Assembly: GCA_009829735.1 (NCBI GenBank)
Contig: CM020619.1
Location: 11,709,777-11,773,776 of the forward strand
Length of the DNA: 64,000 nt
Source of the DNA: Pyropia yezoensis
Lineage: Eukaryota; Rhodophyta; Bangiophyceae; Bangiales; Bangiaceae
Reading direction: 5' to 3'
Under the pieces are notes generated by a model that saw nothing but the letters and a program-made list of their open reading frames with translations, was not told where the DNA came from and did no database searches. Position 1 is the first letter of the stretch, and each line of letters starts with the position of its first letter. A program made the position numbers and the translations under genes. Shown piece after piece: positions 28,945 to 39,383 of this stretch.

Positions 28945-31288
28945 GGTTGGAACAGAGGCGGGGGAAGCGGGCGGAAGGGGGAAAAAGGCTGGGGATGCAG
29001 AGGGGGAGGAAGAGGGGGGAACAAGTGCAGCGTGGGGGGGACGGTGGGTAGAGGAGAAGGTGGCGAGGGTGGAGAGGCAGAGAAGCGGGGGGAGGGGAGT
29101 GTCACTGGAAGGCGCACACAGGGCGTTTGCAGACGCGGACACCGAGAGGAGAGCGGGGGGAAGGCAGCGGTAGGATTGGCGGGGCACCGCCGCGTTCAAG
29201 ACGGGAGGGGGCTGGCAACACGACCACACTGCCGCCGCGTCGCGTCTGCCCCGACAGTGGGGGACGCCACGAGATGCGGGCGGGAATGCGCCGTTGTGTC
29301 CCCCTGCGGCGCCACGGACGCCGCCCCCCCCCACCCACCTCGAGGGTGCAGGCCTCCACACGCTGTGACAGCCCGATGCCGCCGCCCCTCCCTCCCTCCC
29401 TCTCCCACCCCGCCCGCGCGCGACGCCGCCTCCCACCACCCGCGTCAACGGTGCCAACAGGGACGGCGGCCGCGCCACGCCGCGCCGCGAGCCGCGGGCG
29501 GGCAGAGGCGCGGCGGTTGGCGTGGCGGGCGGGCGCGGGCGGCCTGCCCGTCAGTGGCGGCGCGACGCCAGGGTACCCCGCCAGCCGGGTGGCGTGCACG
29601 GTGGAGGCAGGGGTCTGCAGATGCTGTGCGGGACAGGACACCAAGAACGTCCGTCCCGCCAGGCACCGGCCGGCGTGTCTGCGGCGGTCAGAGGGGGTCG
29701 CGGGCTGTTGGCGGTGCGCCGCGGCTGAGTAGGCAGAGCGCCTGTCCCCCGACCGGCTCGACGCGCGAGCACCTGCTGGCCGTGTCGGTTTGGGGGATCC
29801 AACCCCCGTGGGCGGGTGGAGCGAGCAGCAATGCGATGGGGTCCTAGCTCCTGTACCTACGGGGGGGGGAGGGGGGGCTCGCGACCTGGTGTTCCCCGCA
29901 GCGTGTCTCCGCATCCCTGCCGACAAACCAGCACGTTTTGCTTCCTGTCTTTCTGAACGTGGTACAGTACCGTACATATGTGGCGCCTTACGATAGAGTT
30001 CTCATTTTCTTTGGCTCTGAACATTTTTGAGTAAGACCCATCATTGGACTCGGGAGACGGAGATCTTTCCAGTGGTGCATGCCTCGTGTCTGGAATGCAA
30101 GGCCCTCAGCGCAGCACAGCTTATCCCCTGTCAAGATGCAAGCCCGATTTGAGCCAGATCTCTTGCTTCGTTGTGCAAATTCTTGCCCTGCTCGAGCACG
30201 AAAATGATCGGCTCGAGCATAATTTTGCTTTTCTGATCCAGGGGATGGGCTGAGGCCAAAGAATCTCCCCCAGGATGACCGACACTACGGTCGCTGTCGG
30301 TGTTCTGTCAACCAATGACAACAGCGGTGGCGCTGCTGTTTGCTGGACGGAGCGTTCCATTGGTCAGAATTCACGTTGTAGATGTCGAGCCACGGCGGAG
30401 AGATTTTTCCGTGCAGACCCTCGAAAGCTGTCGTCGCGCAGGTTTTTGCTGAACCAGTGGGAGAGATTGCGCGGTTTTTAAACTCGTTTGTATAAACATT
30501 GCTCCCAAGCGTAGCGATGGTCGGTCGCTTCTTTGCGCTTCACGAGAGTGCTCTCCTGCCCCGTGCGCTTCCGGTCATACCAAGGGAGGTGGCGACCACC
30601 AATCGCCCGAGCTGTAACAGGCAGAAAGCATGAAATGGGGGTAAAAGCGGTGTCTATGATGCCTTGAGGGGGTGTCGATGCAGGTTTTATGCAGGGTTTT
30701 GCTCGAGAATTTCCCAAAAAAGCAAGAAAATTTTGAAAGGCGATAAGCAGTGCTGCGCAGGGGGGGGTGGCGGGGAGCGCGCGTACCGAGGCGCGCAGGG
30801 CCCAGGCGGTGGCGATAGAATAACAAGATGCGTTTTTTGTTACGCCAGCGGCTACCGCCGACGCGTCGTCGATGGTTTTCTGGTCACTTTCGCACGGTAG
30901 CCCACAGCGCAATGCTCACGGCGTGCCTTGACGAGTCGTGGCGGCCGAGATTCCCAGAAACCAAACAGGCGCGTTGGGGCAGCGGCTGCTGAACACCTAG
31001 CAGCAGCCACCCCCCTCCAATGGGTCACACGCTTACCCGCTGTGCCCGAAGGACCACCCAATGAGTTCTGCGAGCACTAACGGGGCGTACGTGGCGGCCG
31101 CCAGCGTCTTGCCGCCGTCGTCGGCGGTCGCGGATGGCGACAGCGGGCGCTTTGCCCAACGGAGCTTTCCCTCCCCCCGAACCCACCCCCCCCCTCCACC
31201 CACCCATCCAACGGCTGCCACACCAACGCCTCGCGCGGCGGGGACGTACGGTACCAACTGGCTCGCCCTCGCCGGGTGCACCGGCCCA
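28945..31288. other. Intergenic, no firm gene
   Basis: The left ~200 bp is the purine (coding-strand C/T) leader of the minus-strand gene. From 29100 to 29900, GC-rich frames on both strands lack domain signals. From ~29930 to 31000 GC falls and the sequence is plain, with a GTACAGTA motif at 29962-29969, several CCAAT/ATTGG words around 30300-30600, and a repeated GCTCGAGC word near 30192 and 30213. A minus-strand frame ending at 31033 closes in a short hydrophobic run (AELIGWSFGHSG) and might be a lost 3' exon, but I cannot link it. Confidence 0.45.
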
Positions 31289-33493
31289 TCACACGGCCCA
31301 CGCGGTCGGCATGGGCAGGGGCGGCACAGATTCGAGCGGGGGGGGGGCCGCGCGGCGCGGCCGCTGGCGAAACACCGCCAGCGGCAGGGGCGGCAGCGAA
31401 AGCCACGGCCGGCGGGCGCCGGCAGCCGGGGCGCCGGCAGCCGGGTCGTCGAGGGCGCCATCAAAGCTGTCGTTGATGCTGCCGCTCGCAGGGGGAAGCG
31501 CCCTGCGCAGCCGCCGCAGCACCCACACGGAGGTGGCGATCACCACCGAGACGCCCACGTAGGTGCAAGACACACCGAGCGCCACGTGCCGCAGCAGGGC
31601 CGGCCGGAATCCCAGGCGGGCAGCCAACAGCAGCGTCTCGGTGCGCACCACCGGCTGGGGGCCCGGGACAGGCGCCGCGACTGCTGTCAGCAGCCGGTGC
31701 CGCACCGCCCCAGCCCGCCAGGCGTCCCCTCGAAGCTCCCGTACAAGCAGGGCGATGATGCCCGCCATGGACACAAGCCCCGACAGGAACACAAAAAGGA
31801 GCACCCACAAGTCCCGCGCCCACCACACGCGCGTGCTGACGAGGAGGACAATGAGGGCGACCAGCTCAGGGAAGACAACAATCACCGAGAGGAGAAGCTC
31901 GACATTGGTTGTTGGCTCGGAGGGGGCCTCCGTCCCGAACACCGCCCGGTTGTAGCTCTGACTGAGGACAGTCACCAACTGCGCCGTATCGTCTGGCTGC
32001 CAAGAGCCCCAGTGCCCGCGCAAAGGCACATTGTCTGCCGGCACGCGCAAGCGAACGACACTGAGGCGGCTGGCCAGGGCAGCCTCGTCGGAGCTATCGG
32101 GGTTGATCTCCCTGGAGCTAGCCAGACCAGTCAGCCAGCACGGGCGCTCCTCCTTTGGTGGTTCCTGCTGATGGTAACGTGGCGCCTCTGTCACATTACC
32201 ACGCGTCTTCCCATTCAAGGCAGAAAGCACCCAGGATGCGCTGCGGCCTTCGAGCAGCGGGCGCGACAGCACAGGTGAGGGCCGTCCATCAACAGATGAG
32301 ACGTTGACCGGCGCGGGCCCCTCCGGTGCCGACAGCTTGAGCAGCCCCGAGCAAAGCCGTTGGGCGTCAGACACAAAAGACCGCACGGGCTGCTCACACA
32401 GCACAAACGCAATGGCCTGCAGCCACGGGGTGGTTGGGAGGGAGCTGTCCTCATAGCCCTGCCGGTAGCCTTGCAGAGACCAAAACCACAGCTGCTCTCT
32501 GAGGGCGGGCGGCACAGCGTCCGACGGCCGCCCAGACGGGAGTACTTGCAGGTGCACGTTGAGCCGCATGCGATCACTCCACGCGGGGTGGCCGTCAAGC
32601 CACCCCTGGTGCGCCAGCACCGCACGGCCCAGCGAAACGAGGCCCACCTCGCGGTCCATCACCCAGCCCGGCTCCCCAGACCTGCGCGGGTACGACAGCA
32701 CGGGGACGAAAGCATCCGCGGTCGTATCGTTGGGGGGCTCAAAGGTGACCCCCTCCAGTGACGCCACCGCAGCCACATCGTTGCACAGCGAGTCGAGGCA
32801 CACACCGTATGTCTCCCGCGTGACGGCGAGGACATCAAAGGCTCCCAGACGCCGGACCACCCCCCCACTCGCAGAGGTGCGCTGCAGGGCCAGCAGCCGA
32901 AGCACTTGGCGCTCGTGGAGGAGAGTGCCCGCCGCGCCCGCGTCGGAGAGCGAGTCGTAGCGCTCGGTCGACAACTGCACGCGGCCGGGGAGGAGCTCGG
33001 AAAAGGCCAGCCGCTGGCCCGCCCCGTTGGTCGGCACAACACAGGCGCCCCGCCCGGCCGCGGCGGCGGCCAGCCCCTCCAGTGCGGTGGCCACCTCAAA
33101 GGGGGCTTCGCACACGCGGGCGCCGCGTTGCAGCCACACCCGCCGGGACGCGCCCGGCGGCCGGAACCACACTCCCCGCCGGCGGCCACCGCCCGTGGCG
33201 CGCGCCCCCCCCCCCCTCCGCAGGGCCGCGCCCGTCACGCACGCCAGCGAGGGGAGGAGGTCCAGGCGGCCCACCGCCGCCGCCCCGCCCACCGCCGCCG
33301 CGGTGCCATTGAGCCACACGGGGAAGGGCCGCACGCCCCCGCGGGTGGGGCCAATGCCGTCGACGGCGACGGCCGAGGCGGCCGTGGCTGCCGCGCCGGC
33401 CACCGCACCGCCCACGCCGGCGGCCAAGACGAAAAGGACGGGAAGCCGGCGCAGCCGCCCCTTGACGCCGGCGCGCCTGCTGTTCGCCACCAT
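31289..33493 (-). CDS. 734-residue membrane protein of unknown family
   Basis: The ATG at 33493 (CCACCATGG on the coding-strand sense) opens a single-exon frame. Residues ~17-43 are a hydrophobic signal or anchor after a basic start (RRAGVKGRLRRLP). A large, probably lumenal or extracellular region of about 480 residues follows, with Cys pairs (CLDSLCND; LCEQPVRSF...RLCSG) and possible N-glycosylation sites (NGT, NDT, NVS, NVT). Three hydrophobic segments then lie at about 530-558, 560-582 and 636-662. The tail after the last segment is basic and Pro-rich, so probably cytosolic. The layout suggests a surface or vacuolar membrane protein, perhaps a receptor-like or processing factor. I do not recognise a domain. 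Codon composition is less extreme than in the low-complexity genes nearby, supporting real coding. Confidence 0.75.
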   Translation of the reverse strand: MVANSRRAGVKGRLRRLPVLFVLAAGVGGAVAGAAATAASAVAVDGIGPTRGGVRPFPVWLNGTAAAVGGAAAVGRLDLLPSLACVTGAALRRGGGARATGGGRRRGVWFRPPGASRRVWLQRGARVCEAPFEVATALEGLAAAAAGRGACVVPTNGAGQRLAFSELLPGRVQLSTERYDSLSDAGAAGTLLHERQVLRLLALQRTSASGGVVRRLGAFDVLAVTRETYGVCLDSLCNDVAAVASLEGVTFEPPNDTTADAFVPVLSYPRRSGEPGWVMDREVGLVSLGRAVLAHQGWLDGHPAWSDRMRLNVHLQVLPSGRPSDAVPPALREQLWFWSLQGYRQGYEDSSLPTTPWLQAIAFVLCEQPVRSFVSDAQRLCSGLLKLSAPEGPAPVNVSSVDGRPSPVLSRPLLEGRSASWVLSALNGKTRGNVTEAPRYHQQEPPKEERPCWLTGLASSREINPDSSDEAALASRLSVVRLRVPADNVPLRGHWGSWQPDDTAQLVTVLSQSYNRAVFGTEAPSEPTTNVELLLSVIVVFPELVALIVLLVSTRVWWARDLWVLLFVFLSGLVSMAGIIALLVRELRGDAWRAGAVRHRLLTAVAAPVPGPQPVVRTETLLLAARLGFRPALLRHVALGVSCTYVGVSVVIATSVWVLRRLRRALPPASGSINDSFDGALDDPAAGAPAAGARRPWLSLPPLPLAVFRQRPRRAAPPPLESVPPLPMPTAWAV

Positions 33494-34089
33494 GACAGCG
33501 TGCGGGGGGAAGTCCGCAGAGTGAGAAAGGGGTGGGGCCGGTCTCACCCCCCCCCCCCCGCCCGTTGATGGAACTCCAGGCCAGGCGCAAAAGGAGTGCA
33601 GCAGCAGCAGAAGCGGCGGCGGCGGCAGCAGCAAGAAACGGAGGCACAGGTAGCAACAGCGACCGGCAAGACAGTCGTCGCTGCATCCCAAGCGGGGTGC
33701 GGCCGCGTGCGGCCGCCGCCGGAGACGCGCCCCACCCCCACGGGCGTCCCGCCGGCATGGCGAGGCGGTGAGGCCGAATGCGCTGGACAGTCGTCCGGCC
33801 CGGGGATGACGCCGCCACCATCTGGCGGGGCCTCGAGCGGTTGGGGCGGGCAAGCGTGCCCCCGGGGCAGGTTTCCCCACGACCAAGTCTGGCCGCGGAA
33901 AGGCGGTACGTTGCAGGCCTGATCAATGGTACCGTTTTGGCCGTCTGCGTTGTTTTAGAGCTTTGTTCCCACGGTGGGTATGAGACTCAGCGGCCCACCT
34001 CCGGAGGTGGCGGCGTGGGTGCATCAGGCACGGTCTTTCTCCATTCTTGTCACATCCATTCTTGGCCCCGGTGTCTAAGAACGAAAGTA
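33494..34089. other. Upstream region of the membrane-protein gene
   Basis: No gene seen. Holds the promoter and leader of the minus-strand gene: a G/C homopolymer run near 33546-33560, then a CAG/CGG-rich patch at 33595-33640. GC drops after ~33930 toward the MITE. Confidence 0.4.
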
Positions 34090-34550
34090 TTGCAGTTCTC
34101 CCAATTTTGGCCGATCCGGACAAGAACAAGAACAACAGTCCACTGACCAATGACATGCCTCAAAGAATGCCTCTCTGACCAATGAGAGCTCCGAATCAGC
34201 CTCCATTGTTGTGCAAACAGTAAGATCTGCGACTTTCCCGTGACTCCGAGCACATGGAGGGGAGAACCTGAGTGGAACAGACACCAAGACAAGCTGGACA
34301 ACTGTTCCGGAGAGGAACGAGCCGATGTGGGGGGAATCTTCGGCGATCTCAGCCGAGAGAACAACAGTGTTTCGACCAATCAGCGATTGGTAAGAGACCC
34401 ACTGTGGCTGCAGCCAATCATCTGCTCTCAGCGATCGGGCCCCTAGAGCACGCGATTGGCTCGCCCTCTTCTGCCAGCACGTGATTGGCTCACACAGTTG
34501 TTCATGCAGTGTTGTTCTTGTCCGGATCGGCCAAATTGGGAGAACAGCAA
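34090..34550 (-). mobile_element. 461-bp MITE (copy B), inverted relative to copy A
   Basis: Same element as 25544-25998 in opposite orientation. The left end reads TTGCAGTTCTCCCAATTTT and the right end is its inverted complement. TA flanks both ends (34088-34089 and 34551-34552). Internal sequence matches copy A nearly throughout with scattered substitutions and small indels, including the series of CCAAT/ATTGG words. No transposase is encoded. The two copies must have moved by an autonomous relative elsewhere. Confidence 0.85.
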
Positions 34551-36015
34551 TAGGACGACCATGCTGCATGGTACGATCATCGCAGGTGTCGGCATTCGAT
34601 CGAGTTCGTTGTCCAATCAGTGGGAGTAGCCAGATTGGGATTTCGCGGCTTACGGTCGTCGTAAAGGGGGTCTTGCATTGGGGAAAGACCGCATTACAGT
34701 GCGTCTCCGTTCATATCCCGCCCGGCCCATGTCCCACTGGTCTTAAAGCAACAGTCGGATCGATCAAAAACATGCATTGATCGCACGATCATGCATGCCG
34801 TTAGTTGAAACGTTGCGTATTCAGCGCCACGTGGGATTACCAAAGGGTGGGATATGAATGGAGACGCACTGTACCTCTTGCATCGTCCGTCGACTGGTGA
34901 TGCGTTGTCTATGGTGAAACAGACTGTGCCGGGTGCAGTCAAAGTGCTGTCGGACGCGTTCTGCACGTCTTCTCCAGGACAATCCTGCGTTCTCTGCTGC
35001 GATCCAAAGGAAACACGCCCAGCCTGGTATATTCGATTATTTCGGAAGGTATATTTTTTCGTCGCGCTAGTAACTAATTGTGGAGCTGTGCCGTCGGGCC
35101 CGGGCGTCGCCGCTTCTGCAAGCCGTAAAATTTCACATTGCCTGCGGTGCACGACCTGTGCACGTCCACTTTTTACGGGACGCACAATAGATACATAGCT
35201 AGTAGGTGCCAAATGTCGACCAGTGCCGGAAATGTCGACCCGCCTGACGGCCGCAAGAAGGCCGATTCTTGAAGGATGTATTTTTCTCCGGTGCTTGCAT
35301 CCAACAGCACGAGAAGCTCACACGACCTGGGCATGAGACCTTCCACCAGCAGATGGGCATAGACGTTGTCCACTTTCTGGTCCAGCATCAACACCTGGGG
35401 GTCGACGCCCTCCACGCTGTGCTTTTTTCTCTACTTCAAAGTGTATTTCTGACGGCGTCAAATAGCACGCAGGTGGCCCAATGTGCGTGGTCGTGCTACA
35501 CTCAGCATGATTGATTCGCTCACCATGCACCGCAGACCCAGATTGATCGCAGATCCGGGTGTTTCCATTGGCTTCATGGTCTGGTCGACATTCCCGGAGC
35601 AACACTTACAGTCCGTTGGGCTTCTCTCGCTCGTAGCTCAGAGAGAACAGAAGCACTGAGAGAAAAAAAAAACACGTCTTACTCGCCTATACTGTACCTA
35701 CGGGGTTCACGGAATCCTAGCTTTTTGGGCGTAATCCGTGCGTGCAAGTGGGGTAGTTGTTTAGGGTTGCGTCTTCATATCGAAGGGACTCTCTAGCGGT
35801 GGCTGCTGCTCTCCCCCAGCTCCCCCCCCCCCCCTCCACCACCCGCACCTCTCCCCTCCTTATGCTCCGCCTTCTCCCCCCTCTCTGGCTTCGCCCTTCT
35901 CTTCCCCCCCCCCCGCTCCCCCCTTTTGCTTCTTCTTCCCCCCCCCCCCTCCCCCGTTTTGCTTCTTCTTCCCCTCCCCCCCCTCCCCCCTTGTCGTTCA
36001 CTGGTGCAGCCAGCC
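34551..36015. other. Lower-GC intergenic stretch, then pyrimidine leader
   Basis: From 34551 to ~35720 the sequence is clearly less GC-rich. Minus-strand frames at 34694-35212 and 35173-35415 have balanced composition (LDQKVDNVYAHLLVEGL) and may be an old gene fragment, but no family is recognised. A TACTGTAC motif is at 35690-35697. From 35815 to 36000 a C/T tract includes tandem units of the type CCCCGTTTTGCTTCTTCTTCC (around 35926-35990), the leader of the next gene. Confidence 0.45.
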
Positions 36016-37438
36016 ATGGACGAGCCCGCCCCACCGCCAATAGCGGCGTTCCCCCCCGCCTGCCCCCCCGCCGAGCCGCCCCTGTCGGTGATGCATTGGG
36101 CTGTGCTCGCCCACTGTGGGTGCCTGGCGGGCGGCAGCGGCGGGGGATATTGACGCCACCTCCATCGTTGCGGAGCGGGTGGGCGTCGGCCTCGGCTACC
36201 TCTCCACCATCTACGCCGCCACTCTTTCTGTCCGCCCGGCGGACGCGCCGCCGCCGCCGCCGCCGCCAGCGTCGTCTGCAGGGGTGGGCCAAGCCACGGA
36301 CGGCGGCGCGACGCCGCCCCCCCCCACCGCCACCTACACCGTTATTGTCAAGGTGGTGCCCGGCCGGGCGGGCGCGCCCGCGCTGCTCGATCTGGGCTTC
36401 CGCGCCACCGAGGTGGCCTTCCTCACCCGCCTTGCCCCCGCGTGGGCCTCTCCGCTGGTGCCCCGCTGCTACGGCGCCGCCGTCGATGCGCCCACCGATG
36501 CGGGGGTGGTGGTGATGGAGTTCAGACTGCGCCCCCGGGGGCGGGGGGGGTGCTCCCGCTTGACGCAGGCATCCCGCTGAGCGCCGCCGTCGCCGCGACA
36601 GTTGCGCTCGGCCGCCTCCACGCTGCGGTTGACGCGGCGCTCCGCCGCGTCGAAGTGGGGGGGGTGGGGTGGCGCGCCGACCGCCCCCCCCGACGCCGCC
36701 GCCGTCCTCTTGCCCGCCTGGGCGGATCGTTCTCCGGACGAGGCGGCCCGCCAGGCATCAAATATGGCGGACCGTTTTACTGAAGCGGTGGCGGTCCTGG
36801 CGGGCACCCCCGGCGGGTGGGCCCCCCCGCTCGACGCGGCTGACTGGGTGGTGCGCCCAGACGGCGTTGCCGGGTGCCTGCCGCCGCCGCCGCCGCCGTC
36901 GTTTGCGACGGTCACCCACGGGGTCGCGTGGTCCAGCTACATCATCTTTCGGCGGGGGAGGGCGGCGGGGGGGGCGGGGGGGGAGGGCGGCGAGGTGCCC
37001 GACGCTGCCGCCGCCGCTGCCGTCGCGAACACTCCCGCCGCCACCACCGACGGCACCGGCACCGACGTGGACGCTGACGCCGACGCTGACGACTCGGACG
37101 GGTGGACGGTGGTGGGCATTGTGAACTGGCAGGTTGCAACCTGGGGGCCGGGTGTCGGGGACGTGGCGTTCGTATGGCTCTCCTCGGTCGACCCTGCTGT
37201 GTGGCGGGCGCCCGGCGCTACCGTCGCCATCCTCGACGCCTACGCGGCGGCGGCGGGCGCCGCCGCCTCACGCGGGCGGACGGGTCTGGCCGCTCACTGG
37301 GCCGCCGCCCTGCCCGCCGCGCTCGTCATGTGCGTCGTGTCGCCAGACGTCTTTGACGTGTGCCATCCCCGGCTGGTGGCGGCGGTGGAGGATGTGGTGG
37401 CCGCACGGGGGGGGACGGGGCCGCTGCTGATGGACTAA
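36016..37438 (+). pseudogene. CHK/aminoglycoside-phosphotransferase-type kinase gene, frame-broken and catalytically altered
   Basis: Host gene related to CHK kinase-like (ecdysteroid-kinase/DUF1679) small-molecule kinases. The ATG at 36016 follows a C/T leader. Readable blocks are a Gly-loop-like VGVGLGYLSTIYAATL, the Lys-bearing YTVIVKVVP, EVAFLTRLAPAW, a hinge-like GVVVMEF, then THGVAWSSYIIF and VGIVNWQVATWGPGVGDVAFVW. In the family the latter two read HGD-x-W-x-x-N and DWQ. Here Asp is Val (36923-36925), Asn is Tyr (36938-36940) and Asp is Asn (37124-37126), each one base from the expected codon. Frame appears to change about three times, near G-runs at 36139-36143, 36539-36552 and 36656-36690. 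Total span (~474 codons) fits the family. It is either a pseudogene or a pseudokinase with assembly errors in homopolymers. Confidence 0.7.
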
Positions 37439-39383
37439 CGCTCACACGCTCGTTTGTGGCGTTTGGGGGGAGGGGGGAGGGGGATGAGGGAGAGAAACAC
37501 GCCAGCTGGCCGTGGCTATGCCGGTGGTGGTTGTGGCAGTTGCGCCGGCCGCGGCGTGGGACCGTCGGCGGCCTTTTTCGCGTGACTGTTCGTCGGCAAT
37601 GGCCAAGAGCAAGGCGCTAGCAGAGCTCCCTGCCACGCCCCGTCGGTTGTGTGAACAGTCCACCCGGCTGTACTGTGCTACACCGGCAGGGGCGACGGTG
37701 GCTGCCTGGCCGCCGAGGCATCGGACTCGGGCACCCATGCGCCAGCGCTGGGATGGCCGCCCCCGCCGCCACCGCCGTCCCCGTCCACGGCAGCGTTCCC
37801 CAGTGTTGCGGCCGCCAGCAACACCACGGGTCTCCGGTGGACTGGGTGGCTAGGCCCGCCGAGGCCGCGACGACCTCAATGGGGCGCCTCGAGCGGGTGT
37901 CGCCGCCGCGCGCCCGCTTCCCGGCCGCGCGGAGGCACTCCTTTTGCGCGGCGGCAGTGGCCCGTGCCGATGGCTGGCCGCTCGGTGTACGACCCATCCA
38001 CCGCCGCCGCGGGGGGCCGGTCGCCTGCCGTGGTCGCCGGCTACCCGGCATGGCGGCGCTCGTTGATCGCGCACTGGTACCGCTGCCCCTGACGGGTGCG
38101 ACGTGAGCGACGAGGCGCCGGGGGCGTGCCACCACCACGCTCCGCCGCCGCATGGGCGGCAGGAGGAGAGCGCCGCGCTTGTGTGGCCTGCCGCGTGGGG
38201 ACGTGGCCACCTCCGCCACGGCTAGAACCTGCGTCGGCGCGGGGTGCCACCGGGGCTGAGTGACGAGCGCGACGGTACAGGACGGGTGCTGCCGCAGCTG
38301 GCGAGGACGGACGTCCAGATGGGGAAGGTGGGAAGGAAGGAGGCAAGAGGGCGGTACTGTTGACCAAAGGGTTCTCCCCCGTGGACAGCGCAGCGAGCGG
38401 GACGGTGGGGCGGCCTCTGTGGGACGGCCGTTGGCCAACGGCTTCGAGGGCCAACCCCATGGGGTGGGCACTCGAAGCGGCTGCTGTGTAGCAGCGCCCG
38501 CGGCGGCGGGCGGCGGGGCCCCCGGTGGCCGTCGTCGCTGCCAGCAGCTTGTCGCGGGCCATGCCCCCCCCCCCCCCTTCTCGTCCCGACGGCGGCGTGT
38601 CGTGGCGGGCCGTGGCCAGCGCTGGCCGACGGCGTCAGCATGAAGGTCCACGACGGTGGCGCGTCGTGGGCCTCGTCGGGCGCTACGGGTGCCCCCCCAC
38701 CCCGCCTCGCCGCGCGGGAGCGCTGGTGCGTGGCCCCAGCTGGGGAGCCCTCCTCGAGGGGCTGCCCCCCCTGCCGCGGCCGCCGCGCTGTTGTGTGAGG
38801 ACTTGCCTGCCTGGGAGGCCGCCTGTGGCGCCTCCCACCCCCCCCCCCCCCCCGGTCGTGCCACGCTCGTTTGCGGACGGGCGTCGCGGCCGCCCTCGCC
38901 CCCCCAAAATTGGTCTGACTATTTTCTGTCTGCCGAAGATGTGGACGAGGAACCTGCCCATGCGCTGTCCGTTCGTACCCTGCTCATTCGTAGCGTGCCC
39001 ATTCGTACCCCGCCGCCACCATTCCTGCTGAGCTGTGCCCGACGGCGTTGCCTGCCATTGCCCACACACCGTCCGACTCGCGCGTGTGTGGCAGGGCCCC
39101 GTTTTTCCCCGTGTCGCTGTGGTCCACACTCCCTCTCCCTCCTTCCCCTCCCCTCCCCTCCCCTTCATCGTCGCGGCTGGTTCAGGGCGGGACGCGCAGT
39201 GGGTCGCCGCACCACGAGGCAAGCGTGTTGGCTGGCGGCGGCGGCGGCGACGCAAGCGGCACTGGCAAGTCTCGGCTGGTGTGGGGTTTTGAACTCGCAC
39301 GATTAGTCCGCGCGCGCATCCGCTGTTCAGAGGCCCGCCCGCAGCCAAAGGGCGTTGTCGTCCCCCGCGCCTCTCTGTCTGCA
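37439..39383. other. Intergenic, no supported gene; leader of the helicase gene at right
   Basis: About 1.9 kb. Long open frames occur on both strands (for example 37617-38864 on the minus strand) but are Arg/Pro/Gly-rich without domain, signal or membrane pattern, and I regard them as GC artefacts. A small repeat of CATTCGTA-type words lies near 38968-39010. From 39120 to 39175 a C/T-rich tract precedes the helicase start by about 200 bp. Confidence 0.5.

Noticed and set aside
31033-31207. Apparent similarity of a minus-strand end (GKTLAAATYAPL) to one near 51685-51850 (GKTVAAAACSAV)
   Set aside because: Only about a dozen residues agree and the DNA alignment is weak; not enough for a shared family.
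37617-38864. 415-residue minus-strand frame
   Set aside because: No signal, domain or periodic structure; residues follow GC-rich chance expectations.
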